Shown here piece after piece: positions 40,602-49,200 of a stretch of DNA of 64,000 nt. How positions within the stretch are numbered: position 1 is the first letter of the stretch; every line of letters starts with the position of its first letter. The position numbers and the translations under genes were made by a program. The DNA comes from Branchiibius sp. NY16-3462-2 (GTDB lineage Bacteria; Actinomycetota; Actinomycetes; Actinomycetales; Dermatophilaceae), in assembly GCF_001594145.1 (NCBI RefSeq), contig NZ_LVCF01000001.1:620001-684000 (forward strand), read 5' to 3'. The notes under the pieces are model-generated. The model did not search any database, had not been told where the DNA came from, and saw only the letters and a program-made list of their open reading frames with translations.

Positions 40602-41477
40602 ATGTGTCGCTGGCTGGCCTATCTCGGCTCGGACATCCCGATCGAGGATGTATTGATCCGACCGGACCACTCGCTGCTGGACCAGAGCCTGCTGGCCCGG
40701 GATCGTTTCGTGCCGGGCTCCTATCTCGGCTCGCAGTTCCGCGACCACGCCTTCCCCACCAACGGTGACGGTTTCGGCCTGGCGTGGCGGGGTCGCGACG
40801 GCAGCCTCGGGCAGTTCCGGCAGACCACGCCGGCCTGGGACAGCCAGAACCTGCGCCACCTGGCGGCCCAGCTGACCTCCGGCTGCTTCCTGTCGCACGT
40901 GCGAGCAGCGCCCGGCGGCACGATCGCCGAGCAGAACTGCCATCCGTTCGTGCACGGAAACTGGATGTTCCAGCACAACGGTGAGATCAACGGGTTCACC
41001 AAACTCAAGCGCGATCTGACCATGGACGTCGACCCGGATCTGTACCCGTTCATCCTGGGCAACAGCGACACCGAGGTGTGTTTCCACCTGGCCCTGACCT
41101 ACGGCCTGGCCGACGACCCGGTAGCCGCACTGACCCGGATGATCGGCCGCGTCGAGCAGGCCCGCCACGATCACGGCGTCACCGAACCGTTCCGGGCCAC
41201 CATGTGCGCCTCCGACGGCACCCGGCTGATCATCCTGCGCTGGATCAGTCCCGAGGTGACCGACGACCAAGCGCCGTCGCTGTTCCACTCCGCCGGTTCA
41301 CAGGCGTTGCGGACCGTCGACGGCACACCGGACGACCTGCCCGCCGACAGCCACCTGGTCGTCTCCGAACCGTTGGAACTGCACTGGAGCGAGCGCACCT
41401 GGCACGAGATCCCCGCCGGCACCATCGGGATCGTGACACCGGACGCCGAACTGGAGATGACCCCGATCCGGCTGTGA
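40602..41477 (+). CDS. Class II glutamine amidotransferase, YafJ/EgtC-like
   Basis: 291 residues. Cys2 in M-C-R-W-L is the Ntn-type nucleophile after Met removal; F-L-S-H-V-R-A-A, Q-N-C-H-P-F and Q-H-N-G-E-I-N-G complete the glutaminase site. There is no synthetase domain. EgtC in this group cleaves gamma-glutamyl groups in ergothioneine synthesis, but no egt genes are nearby, so the substrate is open. AAGGAG lies seven bases before the ATG. Confidence 0.9.
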   Translation: MCRWLAYLGSDIPIEDVLIRPDHSLLDQSLLARDRFVPGSYLGSQFRDHAFPTNGDGFGLAWRGRDGSLGQFRQTTPAWDSQNLRHLAAQLTSGCFLSHVRAAPGGTIAEQNCHPFVHGNWMFQHNGEINGFTKLKRDLTMDVDPDLYPFILGNSDTEVCFHLALTYGLADDPVAALTRMIGRVEQARHDHGVTEPFRATMCASDGTRLIILRWISPEVTDDQAPSLFHSAGSQALRTVDGTPDDLPADSHLVVSEPLELHWSERTWHEIPAGTIGIVTPDAELEMTPIRL

Positions 41478-41479
41478 CC

Positions 41480-41743
41480 TCAGGCGAGTGAGAGGAAGAG
41501 TTTCTCCATCTCGGCAATCTGCTCCTGCGGGTCCTCGGACTCGGCCAGGCACTGCCGCAGACCACTGGAGATGATCGCGAAGCCGGCCCGGTCCAACGCC
41601 TTCGACACCGCGGCCACCTGGGTGACGATGTCGCGGCAGTCGCGACCGTCCTCGATCATCGCCAGGATCCCGCCGATCTGACCTTGGGCGCGACGCAAGC
41701 GGCGGACCACGCTGGCCAGGTCCTCGGAGTTCAGCTGGGTCAT
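41480..41743 (-). CDS. CsoR-family repressor of the persulfide-sensing (CstR) type
   Basis: 87 residues of the DUF156/CsoR fold (S-V-V-R-R-L-R-R-A-Q-G-Q-I-G-G-I). Numbering matches M. tuberculosis CsoR: Cys36 and Cys65 are kept, but the copper-ligand His61 is Gly here. Two Cys without the His is the pattern of CstR, which forms di- to tetrasulfide bridges when persulfides rise and then releases DNA. Flanking sulfur-redox genes agree. Its ATG overlaps the stop of the small CxxC gene upstream. Probable targets are the palindromes at 41964 and 43624. Confidence 0.9.
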   Translation of the reverse strand: MTQLNSEDLASVVRRLRRAQGQIGGILAMIEDGRDCRDIVTQVAAVSKALDRAGFAIISSGLRQCLAESEDPQEQIAEMEKLFLSLA

Positions 41744-41925
41744 CGGCCGATCAACTTCCGCAGGAAGCCACCCGAATTCTGGGCCGCGGCGGCGGTCTCG
41801 GCCGGCGTGTGCTGACCGTTGCACCACTGCCCGGCGGGCACGTCGCGGCGCACGGAGTCGATGTGCTGGCCGCAGCCGGCCCAGGTCGTCTTCCCACAGG
41901 TCTTACAGGTCACCGCTCGGCACAT
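41740..41925 (-). CDS. Small CxxC protein co-translated with the repressor
   Basis: 61 residues starting M-C-R-A-V-T-C-K-T-C-G-K-T-T-W, with A-G-C-G-Q-H and Q-W-C-N-G-Q-H further on, giving several Cys and two His that could form a zinc or persulfide-reactive site. A basic tail (F-L-R-K-L-I-G-R) ends the protein. This small family is seen in many actinobacteria without assigned function. AAGGAA precedes the ATG, and its stop overlaps the repressor start (ATGA), so it belongs to the same regulon. Confidence 0.75.
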   Translation of the reverse strand: MCRAVTCKTCGKTTWAGCGQHIDSVRRDVPAGQWCNGQHTPAETAAAAQNSGGFLRKLIGR

Positions 41926-41963
41926 TGACGTGTTCCTTTCATCGGCTTTGTCGGCATCAGTAG

Positions 41964-41979
41964 ATACCCCTGGGGGTAT
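41964..41979. promoter_or_regulatory. CsoR/CstR-type palindromic operator in the divergent promoter
   Basis: ATACCCC-TG-GGGGTAT is a perfect 7+7 inverted repeat between the divergent CxxC/repressor pair and the CoA-disulfide-reductase gene, 9 bases before that ATG. A closely similar site lies at 43624-43639. Confidence 0.8.
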
Positions 41980-41988
41980 ATTACACAT

Positions 41989-43620
41989 ATGATCCCTCAA
42001 CGAATCGTGATCGTCGGCGGAGTCGCCGGCGGGATGTCGGCCGCGACGCGCTTGCGCCGCTTGAGCGAGGACGCCGAGATCACCGTCCTCGAGCGCAGCG
42101 GCTATGTCTCCTTCGCCAACTGCGGCCTGCCCTACCACGTCGGGGGCGTCATCGAGCAGCGCGATGCCCTGTTGCTCCAGAGCCCTGCGGCCCTGTGGGA
42201 TCGCTTCCGGCTGGACGTCCGCGTCCGCCACGAGGCGACCGACGTCGACCCGGAGCGCCGCGTGCTCACGGTGCGCGACCTGGACCGGGGAGAAGACCTG
42301 CCACTGCCCTACGACGTCCTCGTGCTCTCGCCGGGCGCCCGGCCGGTCCGTCCCACGATCCCCGGCATCGAGCGGGCCCTGGCCCTGCGCGATATCGAGG
42401 ACCTCGACACTCTCGTTGCCGCGATTCAGGGCCGCCGGACCGCGGCGGTCATCGGTGGTGGATTCATCGGGCTCGAACTCGCCGAGAACCTCACCCGCGC
42501 CGGCCTGGAGGTCAGCGTGATCGAAGCCGCCGACCAGGTCATGGCACCGCTGGATCCAGAGCTTGCCGCGATGGTCGCCGAGGAGTTGCGCACACACGGC
42601 GTCCACCTTCATCTCTCAGCGAGCGCGGCAGGGATCAGTGCCACAAGCGTCGAACTTGCCGACGGCACAACGGTTCCCGCCGATGTCACGGTGGCCGCGA
42701 TCGGCGTGCGCCCCGACACCGACCTGGCCGAGAAGGCCGGGCTACGCCTCGGCGTACTCGGCGGCATCGAGGTGGACGACCAGTTGCGGACCAGCGACCC
42801 GGCGATCTTCGCCGTCGGCGACGCGGTGGAGAAGCAGCTCGCCCTCGCCGGTGCGGCGCTGGTGCCCCTGGCCGGTCCGGCCAACCGCCAGGGCCGGCTG
42901 GTTGCCGACACGATCGCGGGAGTTCCCGGCCGCGACCCCGGATTGCTTGGGACCGCCATCGTGCAGGTCTTCGACCTGCAGGTGGGCGTCACCGGGCTCA
43001 ACGAGAAGACGCTGCGGCGCACCGCCACGCCGTACCGCGCGATCCACACCCACCCGATGAGCCACGCGGACTACTACCCCGGCGCCCGCCAACTCGCCCT
43101 GAAGCTCCTGGTCGATCCCGACAGCGACCTGATCCTGGGTGCGCAGGCGGTCGGCGCGTCGGGCGTCGACAAGCGGATCGACGTGATCGCCACCGCGATC
43201 CGCGGCGGCCTGACCGCCGGCGATCTGGTGGATCTGGACCTGAGCTATGCGCCGCAGTTCGGCTCGGCGAAGGACCCGGTCAACATGCTCGGGTACGTCG
43301 CGCGCAACCAGCGGGCGGGCACCACGCGCACCATCCAGTGGCACGAGGTGGCCGACGCGCTCAGCACCGGTTCCGTGCTGGTCGACGTGCGGACACCACA
43401 GGAGTACGCCGCGGGCTCGATCGACGGCGCCATCAACCTACCGCTGGACTCACTGCGCGACCTGATCGATGAAATCCCCACGGGCACAATGGTTGTCGTC
43501 TTCTGCGCGGTCGGGCAGCGCGGCCATGTGGCCAGCAGGCTCCTGAGCCAGAACGGCATCGAGGTGCGAAATCTGGACGGCGGATATCGCACCTGGAAAT
43601 TCGCGCATTCCACTGCCTGA
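41989..43620 (+). CDS. CoA-disulfide/persulfide reductase fused to rhodanese
   Basis: 543 residues. Residues 1-445 form a two-dinucleotide-domain flavoprotein (I-V-G-G-V-A-G-G-M-S at the FAD site; V-I-G-G-G-F-I-G-L-E for NAD(P)H) with the single redox Cys45 in S-F-A-N-C-G-L-P-Y-H. Residues 455-543 are a rhodanese domain whose active loop begins at Cys506 (C-A-V-G-Q-R-G). Such fusions reduce CoA persulfides or polysulfides, with the rhodanese delivering sulfane sulfur. The operator palindrome directly upstream puts it under the CstR-like repressor. Confidence 0.92.
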   Translation: MIPQRIVIVGGVAGGMSAATRLRRLSEDAEITVLERSGYVSFANCGLPYHVGGVIEQRDALLLQSPAALWDRFRLDVRVRHEATDVDPERRVLTVRDLDRGEDLPLPYDVLVLSPGARPVRPTIPGIERALALRDIEDLDTLVAAIQGRRTAAVIGGGFIGLELAENLTRAGLEVSVIEAADQVMAPLDPELAAMVAEELRTHGVHLHLSASAAGISATSVELADGTTVPADVTVAAIGVRPDTDLAEKAGLRLGVLGGIEVDDQLRTSDPAIFAVGDAVEKQLALAGAALVPLAGPANRQGRLVADTIAGVPGRDPGLLGTAIVQVFDLQVGVTGLNEKTLRRTATPYRAIHTHPMSHADYYPGARQLALKLLVDPDSDLILGAQAVGASGVDKRIDVIATAIRGGLTAGDLVDLDLSYAPQFGSAKDPVNMLGYVARNQRAGTTRTIQWHEVADALSTGSVLVDVRTPQEYAAGSIDGAINLPLDSLRDLIDEIPTGTMVVVFCAVGQRGHVASRLLSQNGIEVRNLDGGYRTWKFAHSTA

Positions 43621-43623
43621 GAT

Positions 43624-43639
43624 ATACCCCCCGGGGTAC
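43624..43639. promoter_or_regulatory. Second CsoR/CstR-type operator, before the SQR-like gene
   Basis: ATACCCC-CC-GGGGTAC repeats the geometry of the site at 41964 with one mismatch in the outer base. It lies immediately after the stop of the fusion gene, so the SQR-like gene has its own regulated promoter. Confidence 0.75.
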
Positions 43640-43676
43640 GCTTGAAGTGTCGATGAAGACACAGGAGATGATCGAC

Positions 43677-44879
43677 ATGCGTAAGTCAGTGGTAGTACTC
43701 GGTTCCAGTTTCGCCGGACTCACTGCGGCCCTGGCGGTGAAGCACGAACTGCACGGTGACGTCGATGTCACGGTCGTTTCACCAGGTGAGCTCTTCGTCT
43801 TCAACCCCAGCCTGATCTGGTTGCCCTTCGGCAAGCGGGACCGCGATGACATCAGCTTCAAGGTCGAACCCACGCTCACCGAGCACGGCGTCGGGTTCGA
43901 GCACCACGCCGCAACCGGGCTCGACCCGCAGGCCAGGACAGTAACCCTGGATGACGGACGGTCCCTGAGCTACGACTACCTGGTCATCGGCACCGGCTAC
44001 CACAACAACCTCGATGTGGTGCCCGGCTTCCGCGAGAACACCCAGACCATCACGGCGTTGCCTGCCGCCGAGGAGACGGCGCTCGCGTGGACCAAGTTCC
44101 TGGACAACCCCGGCGACATCGTGGTCGGGGCGACGCAGGGCGCGGCCTGCTTCGGCGCGGCGTACGAGTTCCTCTTCAACGCGTCGTACCACGTGAAGAA
44201 GGCAGGGCTGAAGGATCGGGTGAAGATCACCTACGTGACCTCCGAGCCGTTCCTCGGCCACTTCGGGATCGGCGGGCTGCCGCACGGTGACCAGTTGCTC
44301 GGGATGTTCCTGAAGAAGGAGCACATCGAGCACCGGACCAACGCCAGCGTGGACCACTTCGACGACGGCGCGGTGGTCCTCACCGACGGGGAGAAGCTGA
44401 CCTACAACTTCTCGATGTTCGTGCCGCCCTTCCTCGGCCAGGAATTCTTGAAGGAACTGCCCGGCTTTGCCGACGACAAGGGCTTCATCCCGGTGCGGGA
44501 CACCTATCAGCACCGCGACTATGACGACATCTACGCCGTCGGCATCGCCGCCCAGGTGCCGGTTCCCTGGCACACCCCGACGCCGGTCGGCATCCCCAAG
44601 ACGGGCTTCCCCACCGAGCAGATGGCACACGTCGCCGCGAAGAACATCGCCTCACAGATCAAGGGCGAGCAGCCCACGGACACCAAGGAGTTCGCCGACA
44701 TCAAGGCTCTCTGCGTGATGGACGCGGGAAACAACGGAGTCATCATCCTCGCCGACAAGATGCTGCCGCCGCGAGAACATGGTGTCCTGATCCCCGGTCC
44801 GCAGGCGCACCTGATGAAGCTGGGCTTCGAGAAGTACTTCATGTGGAAGATGAAGGGCGGCCACGTCACGCTGCCGTGA
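43677..44879 (+). CDS. Sulfide:quinone oxidoreductase-like flavoprotein
   Basis: 400 residues with an N-terminal FAD site (V-V-V-L-G-S-S-F-A-G-L) and the SQR-type Cys pair: Cys158 in G-A-A-C-F-G-A-A-Y-E-F and Cys346 in A-L-C-V-M-D-A-G-N-N-G, close to the positions in characterised SQRs. It would oxidise sulfide and pass electrons to the quinone pool, producing persulfide; the last residues (M-K-L-G-F-E-K-Y-F-M-W) are a typical membrane-associating end. Start ATG 43677 is nine bases after AGGAG. Confidence 0.88.
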   Translation: MRKSVVVLGSSFAGLTAALAVKHELHGDVDVTVVSPGELFVFNPSLIWLPFGKRDRDDISFKVEPTLTEHGVGFEHHAATGLDPQARTVTLDDGRSLSYDYLVIGTGYHNNLDVVPGFRENTQTITALPAAEETALAWTKFLDNPGDIVVGATQGAACFGAAYEFLFNASYHVKKAGLKDRVKITYVTSEPFLGHFGIGGLPHGDQLLGMFLKKEHIEHRTNASVDHFDDGAVVLTDGEKLTYNFSMFVPPFLGQEFLKELPGFADDKGFIPVRDTYQHRDYDDIYAVGIAAQVPVPWHTPTPVGIPKTGFPTEQMAHVAAKNIASQIKGEQPTDTKEFADIKALCVMDAGNNGVIILADKMLPPREHGVLIPGPQAHLMKLGFEKYFMWKMKGGHVTLP

Positions 44880-44888
44880 CCGCCATGA

Positions 44889-44894
44889 CAGGCT
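44889..44894 (+). promoter_or_regulatory. -10-like CAGGCT before the VOC gene
   Basis: CAGGCT-GAGGGT-ATG (44901), the same six-base spacing as other leaderless candidates. Confidence 0.45.
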
Positions 44895-44900
44895 GAGGGT

Positions 44901-45302
44901 ATGGCTATTCGTGGTCGTATTCCCCGTGGCTGGCTGGGCGTCGTGCTCGATGCGCCCGACGCCCGGTCCCTGGCGCACTTCTACTCCGATCTGCTCGGCT
45001 GGCCACTGGCTGACGACGAACCGGACTGGTGCACCATCCAGATGCCGGATCTGCCGGTCAACCTCGCCTTCCAGACCGAGAAGGCGTACGTCGTGCCGAC
45101 CTGGCCGTCGGAGGCCACCCACCAGCAGATGCAGTTGCATCTGGATCTGGAGGTGGACGACCTGGCCGGCGCGGTCGAGGACGCTCTTGCCCTGGGTGCC
45201 CGCGAGGCAGAGTTCCAGCCGCAGCACAACGTGCGCGTCATGCTCGACCCGGCCGGTCACCCGTTCTGCCTCTACGACAACGACCTGCCTGAGCCTTCGT
45301 GA
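44901..45302 (+). CDS. VOC (glyoxalase/bleomycin-resistance) family protein
   Basis: 133 residues forming two beta-alpha-beta-beta-beta modules (G-W-L-G-V-V-L-D-A-P-D and M-Q-L-H-L-D-L-E-V-D-D). A metal site could use the His in L-H-L-D and the N-terminal Asp/Glu, but the enzymatic role is not evident. Its stop overlaps the HAD gene start (GTGA). Confidence 0.88.
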   Translation: MAIRGRIPRGWLGVVLDAPDARSLAHFYSDLLGWPLADDEPDWCTIQMPDLPVNLAFQTEKAYVVPTWPSEATHQQMQLHLDLEVDDLAGAVEDALALGAREAEFQPQHNVRVMLDPAGHPFCLYDNDLPEPS

Positions 45303-46117
45303 CCGCCCTTGACCTGCCCGAGCACGCCGACGTGCGGCTGGTGGCCGCCGACATGGACGGCACCCTGCTCGACGGTGACGGCGCCGTGCCCTCCGGGTTG
45401 TGGCCGCTCCTGGACGAAATGCGCTCTCGCGGAATCGTGTTCGCTCCCGCGAGCGGCCGGCAGTACGCCACGCTCGAACGCACCTTTGCCGACCACGCGC
45501 AGGGCATGGTGTTCATCGCCGAGAACGGCACGTACGTCGTGCGCGACGGCGCCGAGATCAGTTCCGACACGCTCGAGCCGGGCGTCGTCGCGTCCATCGT
45601 CGAAACAATGCGAACCCGCACCGACCTGGACGTGGGCGTGGTCGTGTGCGGCAAGCGATCGGCGTACGTCGAGCGGGACGATCCGGTGTTCCGCGCCGAA
45701 GCGGACAAGTACTACGCACGCCTGCAGGTGCTGCCGGACGTCCTGGACTACGACGACGAGGTGTTGAAGGTCGCGGTCTACGACTTCGAGTCGTCCGCGA
45801 CCGGCGCCGGGCCGGCGCTGGAAGGGTTCGCGCAGACCCACCAGGTGGTCGTCTCCGGGCACCACTGGGTGGACGTGATGAACCGTGGGGTCGATAAAGG
45901 CACCGCACTGCAGCGGCTGCAGCAGGCGCTGGGGGTGACCCGGGAGCAGACGGTCGCCTTCGGGGACTACCTCAACGACAAGGAACTGTTGGAGGCCGCG
46001 GGGATGTCGTTCGCGATGGCCAACGCGCATCCGGACATCACGGCGGTCGCGCGTTACCAGGCGCCCGCCAACACCGACGACGGCGTCGTACGCGTACTGC
46101 GCGCCTTGTTGGGTTAG
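45299..46117 (+). CDS. HAD-superfamily (Cof-type) phosphatase
   Basis: 272 residues. Motif I is A-A-D-M-D-G-T-L-L (nucleophile Asp), the Cof-type cap follows, motif III Lys is in the D-K-G-T-A-L region and motif IV is F-G-D-Y-L-N-D. Such enzymes dephosphorylate sugar phosphates or cofactors such as FMN or PLP. Confidence 0.9.
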   Translation: MTALDLPEHADVRLVAADMDGTLLDGDGAVPSGLWPLLDEMRSRGIVFAPASGRQYATLERTFADHAQGMVFIAENGTYVVRDGAEISSDTLEPGVVASIVETMRTRTDLDVGVVVCGKRSAYVERDDPVFRAEADKYYARLQVLPDVLDYDDEVLKVAVYDFESSATGAGPALEGFAQTHQVVVSGHHWVDVMNRGVDKGTALQRLQQALGVTREQTVAFGDYLNDKELLEAAGMSFAMANAHPDITAVARYQAPANTDDGVVRVLRALLG

Positions 46118-46189
46118 TCACAGCAACACCCCCTCGGATACGTTCCGAGAGCCGTTGTGGAGGGCGCGGCGACGTGTTTGCGTTGGACC

Positions 46190-47383
46190 ATGGCCGATCT
46201 GACGCACTTCGACTATCTGATCATCGGTGGCGGGATGTCGGCAGACACCGCCGCCCGCGGTATCCGCGAACTCGACGAGAACGGGACGATCGGCATCCTC
46301 AGCGAGGACGTCGACGAGCCGTACACCCGACCCGCGCTGAGCAAGAAGCTGTGGACCGACCCCGAATTCACCTGGGACCAGGTGCCGCTCGGCACCGCTG
46401 ACGCGACCGGGGCACAGATCCGGCTGCAGTGCTCGGTGAGTGCCATCCGCCCCGCGGAGCACGAGGTCGACACGACGACCGGCGAGACCATCGGCTATGG
46501 CAAGTTGCTGATCGCGACCGGTGGCGCACCCCGGTTGCTGCCCGTGGCCGCCGGGCCGAAGGTGTTGCCGTTCCGATCGGCACAGGACTACCGCGATCTG
46601 CGGTCGCTGGCCGATGAGCACGGCAGGATCGCCGTGGTCGGCGGTGGATTCATCGGGACGGAGCTGGCGGCGGCACTGGTGCAGAACGGCGTCGAGACCG
46701 TCCTCATCCACGACGGTTCGGTCGTCGGTGGCAACGTCTTCCCGCCCGACCTCGCTAAGCACTTCGAGCAGCTGTTCATCGACGCAGGGGTCGAAATCGT
46801 CAGCGGCACAAGGGTTGCCGGTGGTGAGGTGACCGACGACGGGGTGCGCCTCGATCTGGCGGACGGAGATCCGGTGACGGTCGACGCCGTCGTGAGCGGC
46901 CTGGGCATCACCCCCGTGGTGGCGCTGGTCGAGACCGCCGGGATCACCGTCGATGACGGGATCGTGGTCGACGAACAACTGCGGACCTCCGCCGAGGACG
47001 TATGGGCCTGCGGCGATGTGGCCAACTATCCGGACCGGATCCTGGGACAGCGACGCGTCGAGCACGTGGACAACGCCGAGCAGATGGGCACAGCGGCCGG
47101 TCGCAACCTGGCCGGCGCCGGTCAGCCCTACGCGCACACGCCGTCCTACTACTCCGATGTCTTCACCGCCAGCTACGAAGCGGTCGGCCGGCTCGATGGT
47201 TCCCTGGAGGTCGTGGAGGACTGGCAGGAACCGTTCGACACCGGCGTCGTGTACTACCTGGACGACGGCAAACCCGTCGGCGTCCTTCTCTGGAACGTCT
47301 GGGACTCCACCGATGCCGCCCGCGAGGTGCTCGCCAACGCCGACACCCTCTCCCGCGACGACCTGATCGGCAGGATCCGCTGA
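46190..47383 (+). CDS. NAD(P)/FAD-dependent ferredoxin-reductase-like protein
   Basis: 397 residues with two Rossmann sites (L-I-I-G-G-G-M-S-A near residue 10; V-V-G-G-G-F-I-G-T-E near 150), W-A-C-G-D-V-A-N and a C-terminal reductase domain. It looks like a ferredoxin/rubredoxin or AIF-type reductase. No ferredoxin gene is adjacent. Start at the ATG 46190; a GTG at 46157 would add 11 residues of unlikely sequence. The TGA overlaps a CTG that seems to start the GH15 gene. Confidence 0.88.
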   Translation: MADLTHFDYLIIGGGMSADTAARGIRELDENGTIGILSEDVDEPYTRPALSKKLWTDPEFTWDQVPLGTADATGAQIRLQCSVSAIRPAEHEVDTTTGETIGYGKLLIATGGAPRLLPVAAGPKVLPFRSAQDYRDLRSLADEHGRIAVVGGGFIGTELAAALVQNGVETVLIHDGSVVGGNVFPPDLAKHFEQLFIDAGVEIVSGTRVAGGEVTDDGVRLDLADGDPVTVDAVVSGLGITPVVALVETAGITVDDGIVVDEQLRTSAEDVWACGDVANYPDRILGQRRVEHVDNAEQMGTAAGRNLAGAGQPYAHTPSYYSDVFTASYEAVGRLDGSLEVVEDWQEPFDTGVVYYLDDGKPVGVLLWNVWDSTDAAREVLANADTLSRDDLIGRIR

Positions 47384-49176
47384 GCGCCTACCGGCCGATC
47401 GAGTCCTACGCCCCCATCGGGGATGGACGCACAGTCGCCCTCATCGGCACTGACGGCCAGATCGACTGGCTCCCGTTGCCGGGATTGGCCGCCCGGCCGA
47501 TCTTCTCCCGGCTGCTCGATCCCGACACCGGTGGTTGCCTCGAGTTACGACCGGTGGAGGACTTCGAGAGCACCCGGCGCTACCTGGAGGGCACCAACGT
47601 CCTGGAGACCACCTTTCGTACGCCGTCCGGTTCCGTGCGCGTCACCGACGCCATGGTCTCCGGGATCGCCGGGCGGTTGCCGTGGGCGCAGTTGTCGCGC
47701 CGTATCGAGGGTGACACGGGACAGGTGGCGATGCGCTGGACGGTGCAGCCCGGCACGTCGTGGGGGACCGCCTCCCCCTGGATCGAACACACCGACGGTC
47801 ATCAGGTGATGCGGTGTGCCGACGTGACCCTCGCGGTGGTCGGCGACGAGCACGGACCGGCCGACCCGATCTATGACGCGCCTGACGGGCCGATCCTGCA
47901 CGGTGAATTCGTCACCGAGGCAGGCAGCCGCCATGGGCTCGCCCTGGTCGCGACCGAGGCCGAACCGGTGCACCTGCCCGACCCGAGGCTGATCAGCGAC
48001 GGGATCGATCGGACCATCGCCAACTGGCAGGATTGGTCCAAGGTCTTCAGCTACGACGGACCGTGGGCCGATCAGGTGCAGCGCAGTGCCCTCGCCCTGA
48101 AGCTGCTGATCTACAGCCCGACCGGTGCGATCGCTGCCGCCGCGACCTCGTCGCTGCCGGAAAGCCCTGCAGGAGAGAAGAACTGGGACTACCGGTTCGC
48201 CTGGGTGCGCGACCTGGCCTACACCGCCCACGCCCTGACCCGGTTCGGGTTGCGCGAGGAGACGCACGCCGCGTTGTCCTGGCTGCTGCGCACCATCCGG
48301 GAGGGCGGTGACCGGATGCACGTCATGTACACCCTGGACGGCGGACCGGTCCCGCAACCACGCGAGTTCGACGTACCCGGGTGGCGGGGCATCGGCCCGG
48401 TCGTGCACGGCAACCCCGCGCAGGACCAGCTGCAACTGGGCGCGTACGGCGACCTGTTCGCGATCTGCCGCACGTACGTCGAGGCGGGAAACCTGTTGGA
48501 CCTGAAGACCGGTCGGCTGCTGGCCAAGATCGCCGACACCGTGGCGGACCTGTGGCGGCGACCGGACTCGGGGATCTGGGAGTTGCCGGAGCTGCGGCAC
48601 TACACCTGCTCGAAGATGAGCTGCTGGAAGGCGTTGGAGGATGCTGCGGCGTTGTCCGCGGCCGGAGCCATCCCCGGGCACGGTGCGCGCTGGCAGACCG
48701 AGCGGGATCGTATCCGCGACTGGGTCGAAAAGCATTGCTGGTCGGATGAACTCGGGTCATACGTGGCATTCGCCGATGGCACCGATCTGGACGCGTCGGT
48801 CCTTCTGCACGCTCCGACCGGCTTCGACCGTGGTGAGCGGATGTCGCGCACCATCGACGCCGTGACCAAGCACCTCGGCTCTAACGGGTTGATCTACCGC
48901 TACTCCGGCATGCAACAGGAGGAGAAGACCTTCGTGGCCTGCGCGTTCTGGCGGGCACAAGCACTGGCCTGCGTCGGTCGCCACCAGGAGGCCGTCGACC
49001 AGATCGACCGGCTCGTCACGGCGGCGAACGACGTGGGCATCTACGCCGAGATGATCGACCCCGACGACGGATCGGCCTGGGGGAACACGCCCCAGGCGCT
49101 CAGTCATCTGGGCTTGATCAACGCCGTACTCACCATCGCCGAACTCGTCCCCGACGAGATCCTCGGCAGCCGCTGA
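47380..49176 (+). CDS. GH15 glucoamylase/trehalase-like glycoside hydrolase, apparent CTG start
   Basis: 598 residues. An N-terminal beta domain opens with the GH15 hallmark Y-R-P-I-E-S-Y-A-P-I-G-D-G-R-T-V-A-L; the (alpha/alpha)6 barrel carries W-D-Y-R-F-A-W-V-R-D and E-M-I-D-P-D-D-G-S-A-W-G-N with the catalytic Glu candidates. It cleaves alpha-glucosidic bonds in trehalose or maltodextrins. No ATG, GTG or TTG lies before the hallmark; CTG at 47380 overlaps the previous TGA as CTGA, mirroring the ATGA/GTGA junctions elsewhere. Cytoplasmic. Confidence 0.88.
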   Translation: MSAYRPIESYAPIGDGRTVALIGTDGQIDWLPLPGLAARPIFSRLLDPDTGGCLELRPVEDFESTRRYLEGTNVLETTFRTPSGSVRVTDAMVSGIAGRLPWAQLSRRIEGDTGQVAMRWTVQPGTSWGTASPWIEHTDGHQVMRCADVTLAVVGDEHGPADPIYDAPDGPILHGEFVTEAGSRHGLALVATEAEPVHLPDPRLISDGIDRTIANWQDWSKVFSYDGPWADQVQRSALALKLLIYSPTGAIAAAATSSLPESPAGEKNWDYRFAWVRDLAYTAHALTRFGLREETHAALSWLLRTIREGGDRMHVMYTLDGGPVPQPREFDVPGWRGIGPVVHGNPAQDQLQLGAYGDLFAICRTYVEAGNLLDLKTGRLLAKIADTVADLWRRPDSGIWELPELRHYTCSKMSCWKALEDAAALSAAGAIPGHGARWQTERDRIRDWVEKHCWSDELGSYVAFADGTDLDASVLLHAPTGFDRGERMSRTIDAVTKHLGSNGLIYRYSGMQQEEKTFVACAFWRAQALACVGRHQEAVDQIDRLVTAANDVGIYAEMIDPDDGSAWGNTPQALSHLGLINAVLTIAELVPDEILGSR

Positions 49177-49200
49177 ACCACTCACCCCGGAAGGAAACTC

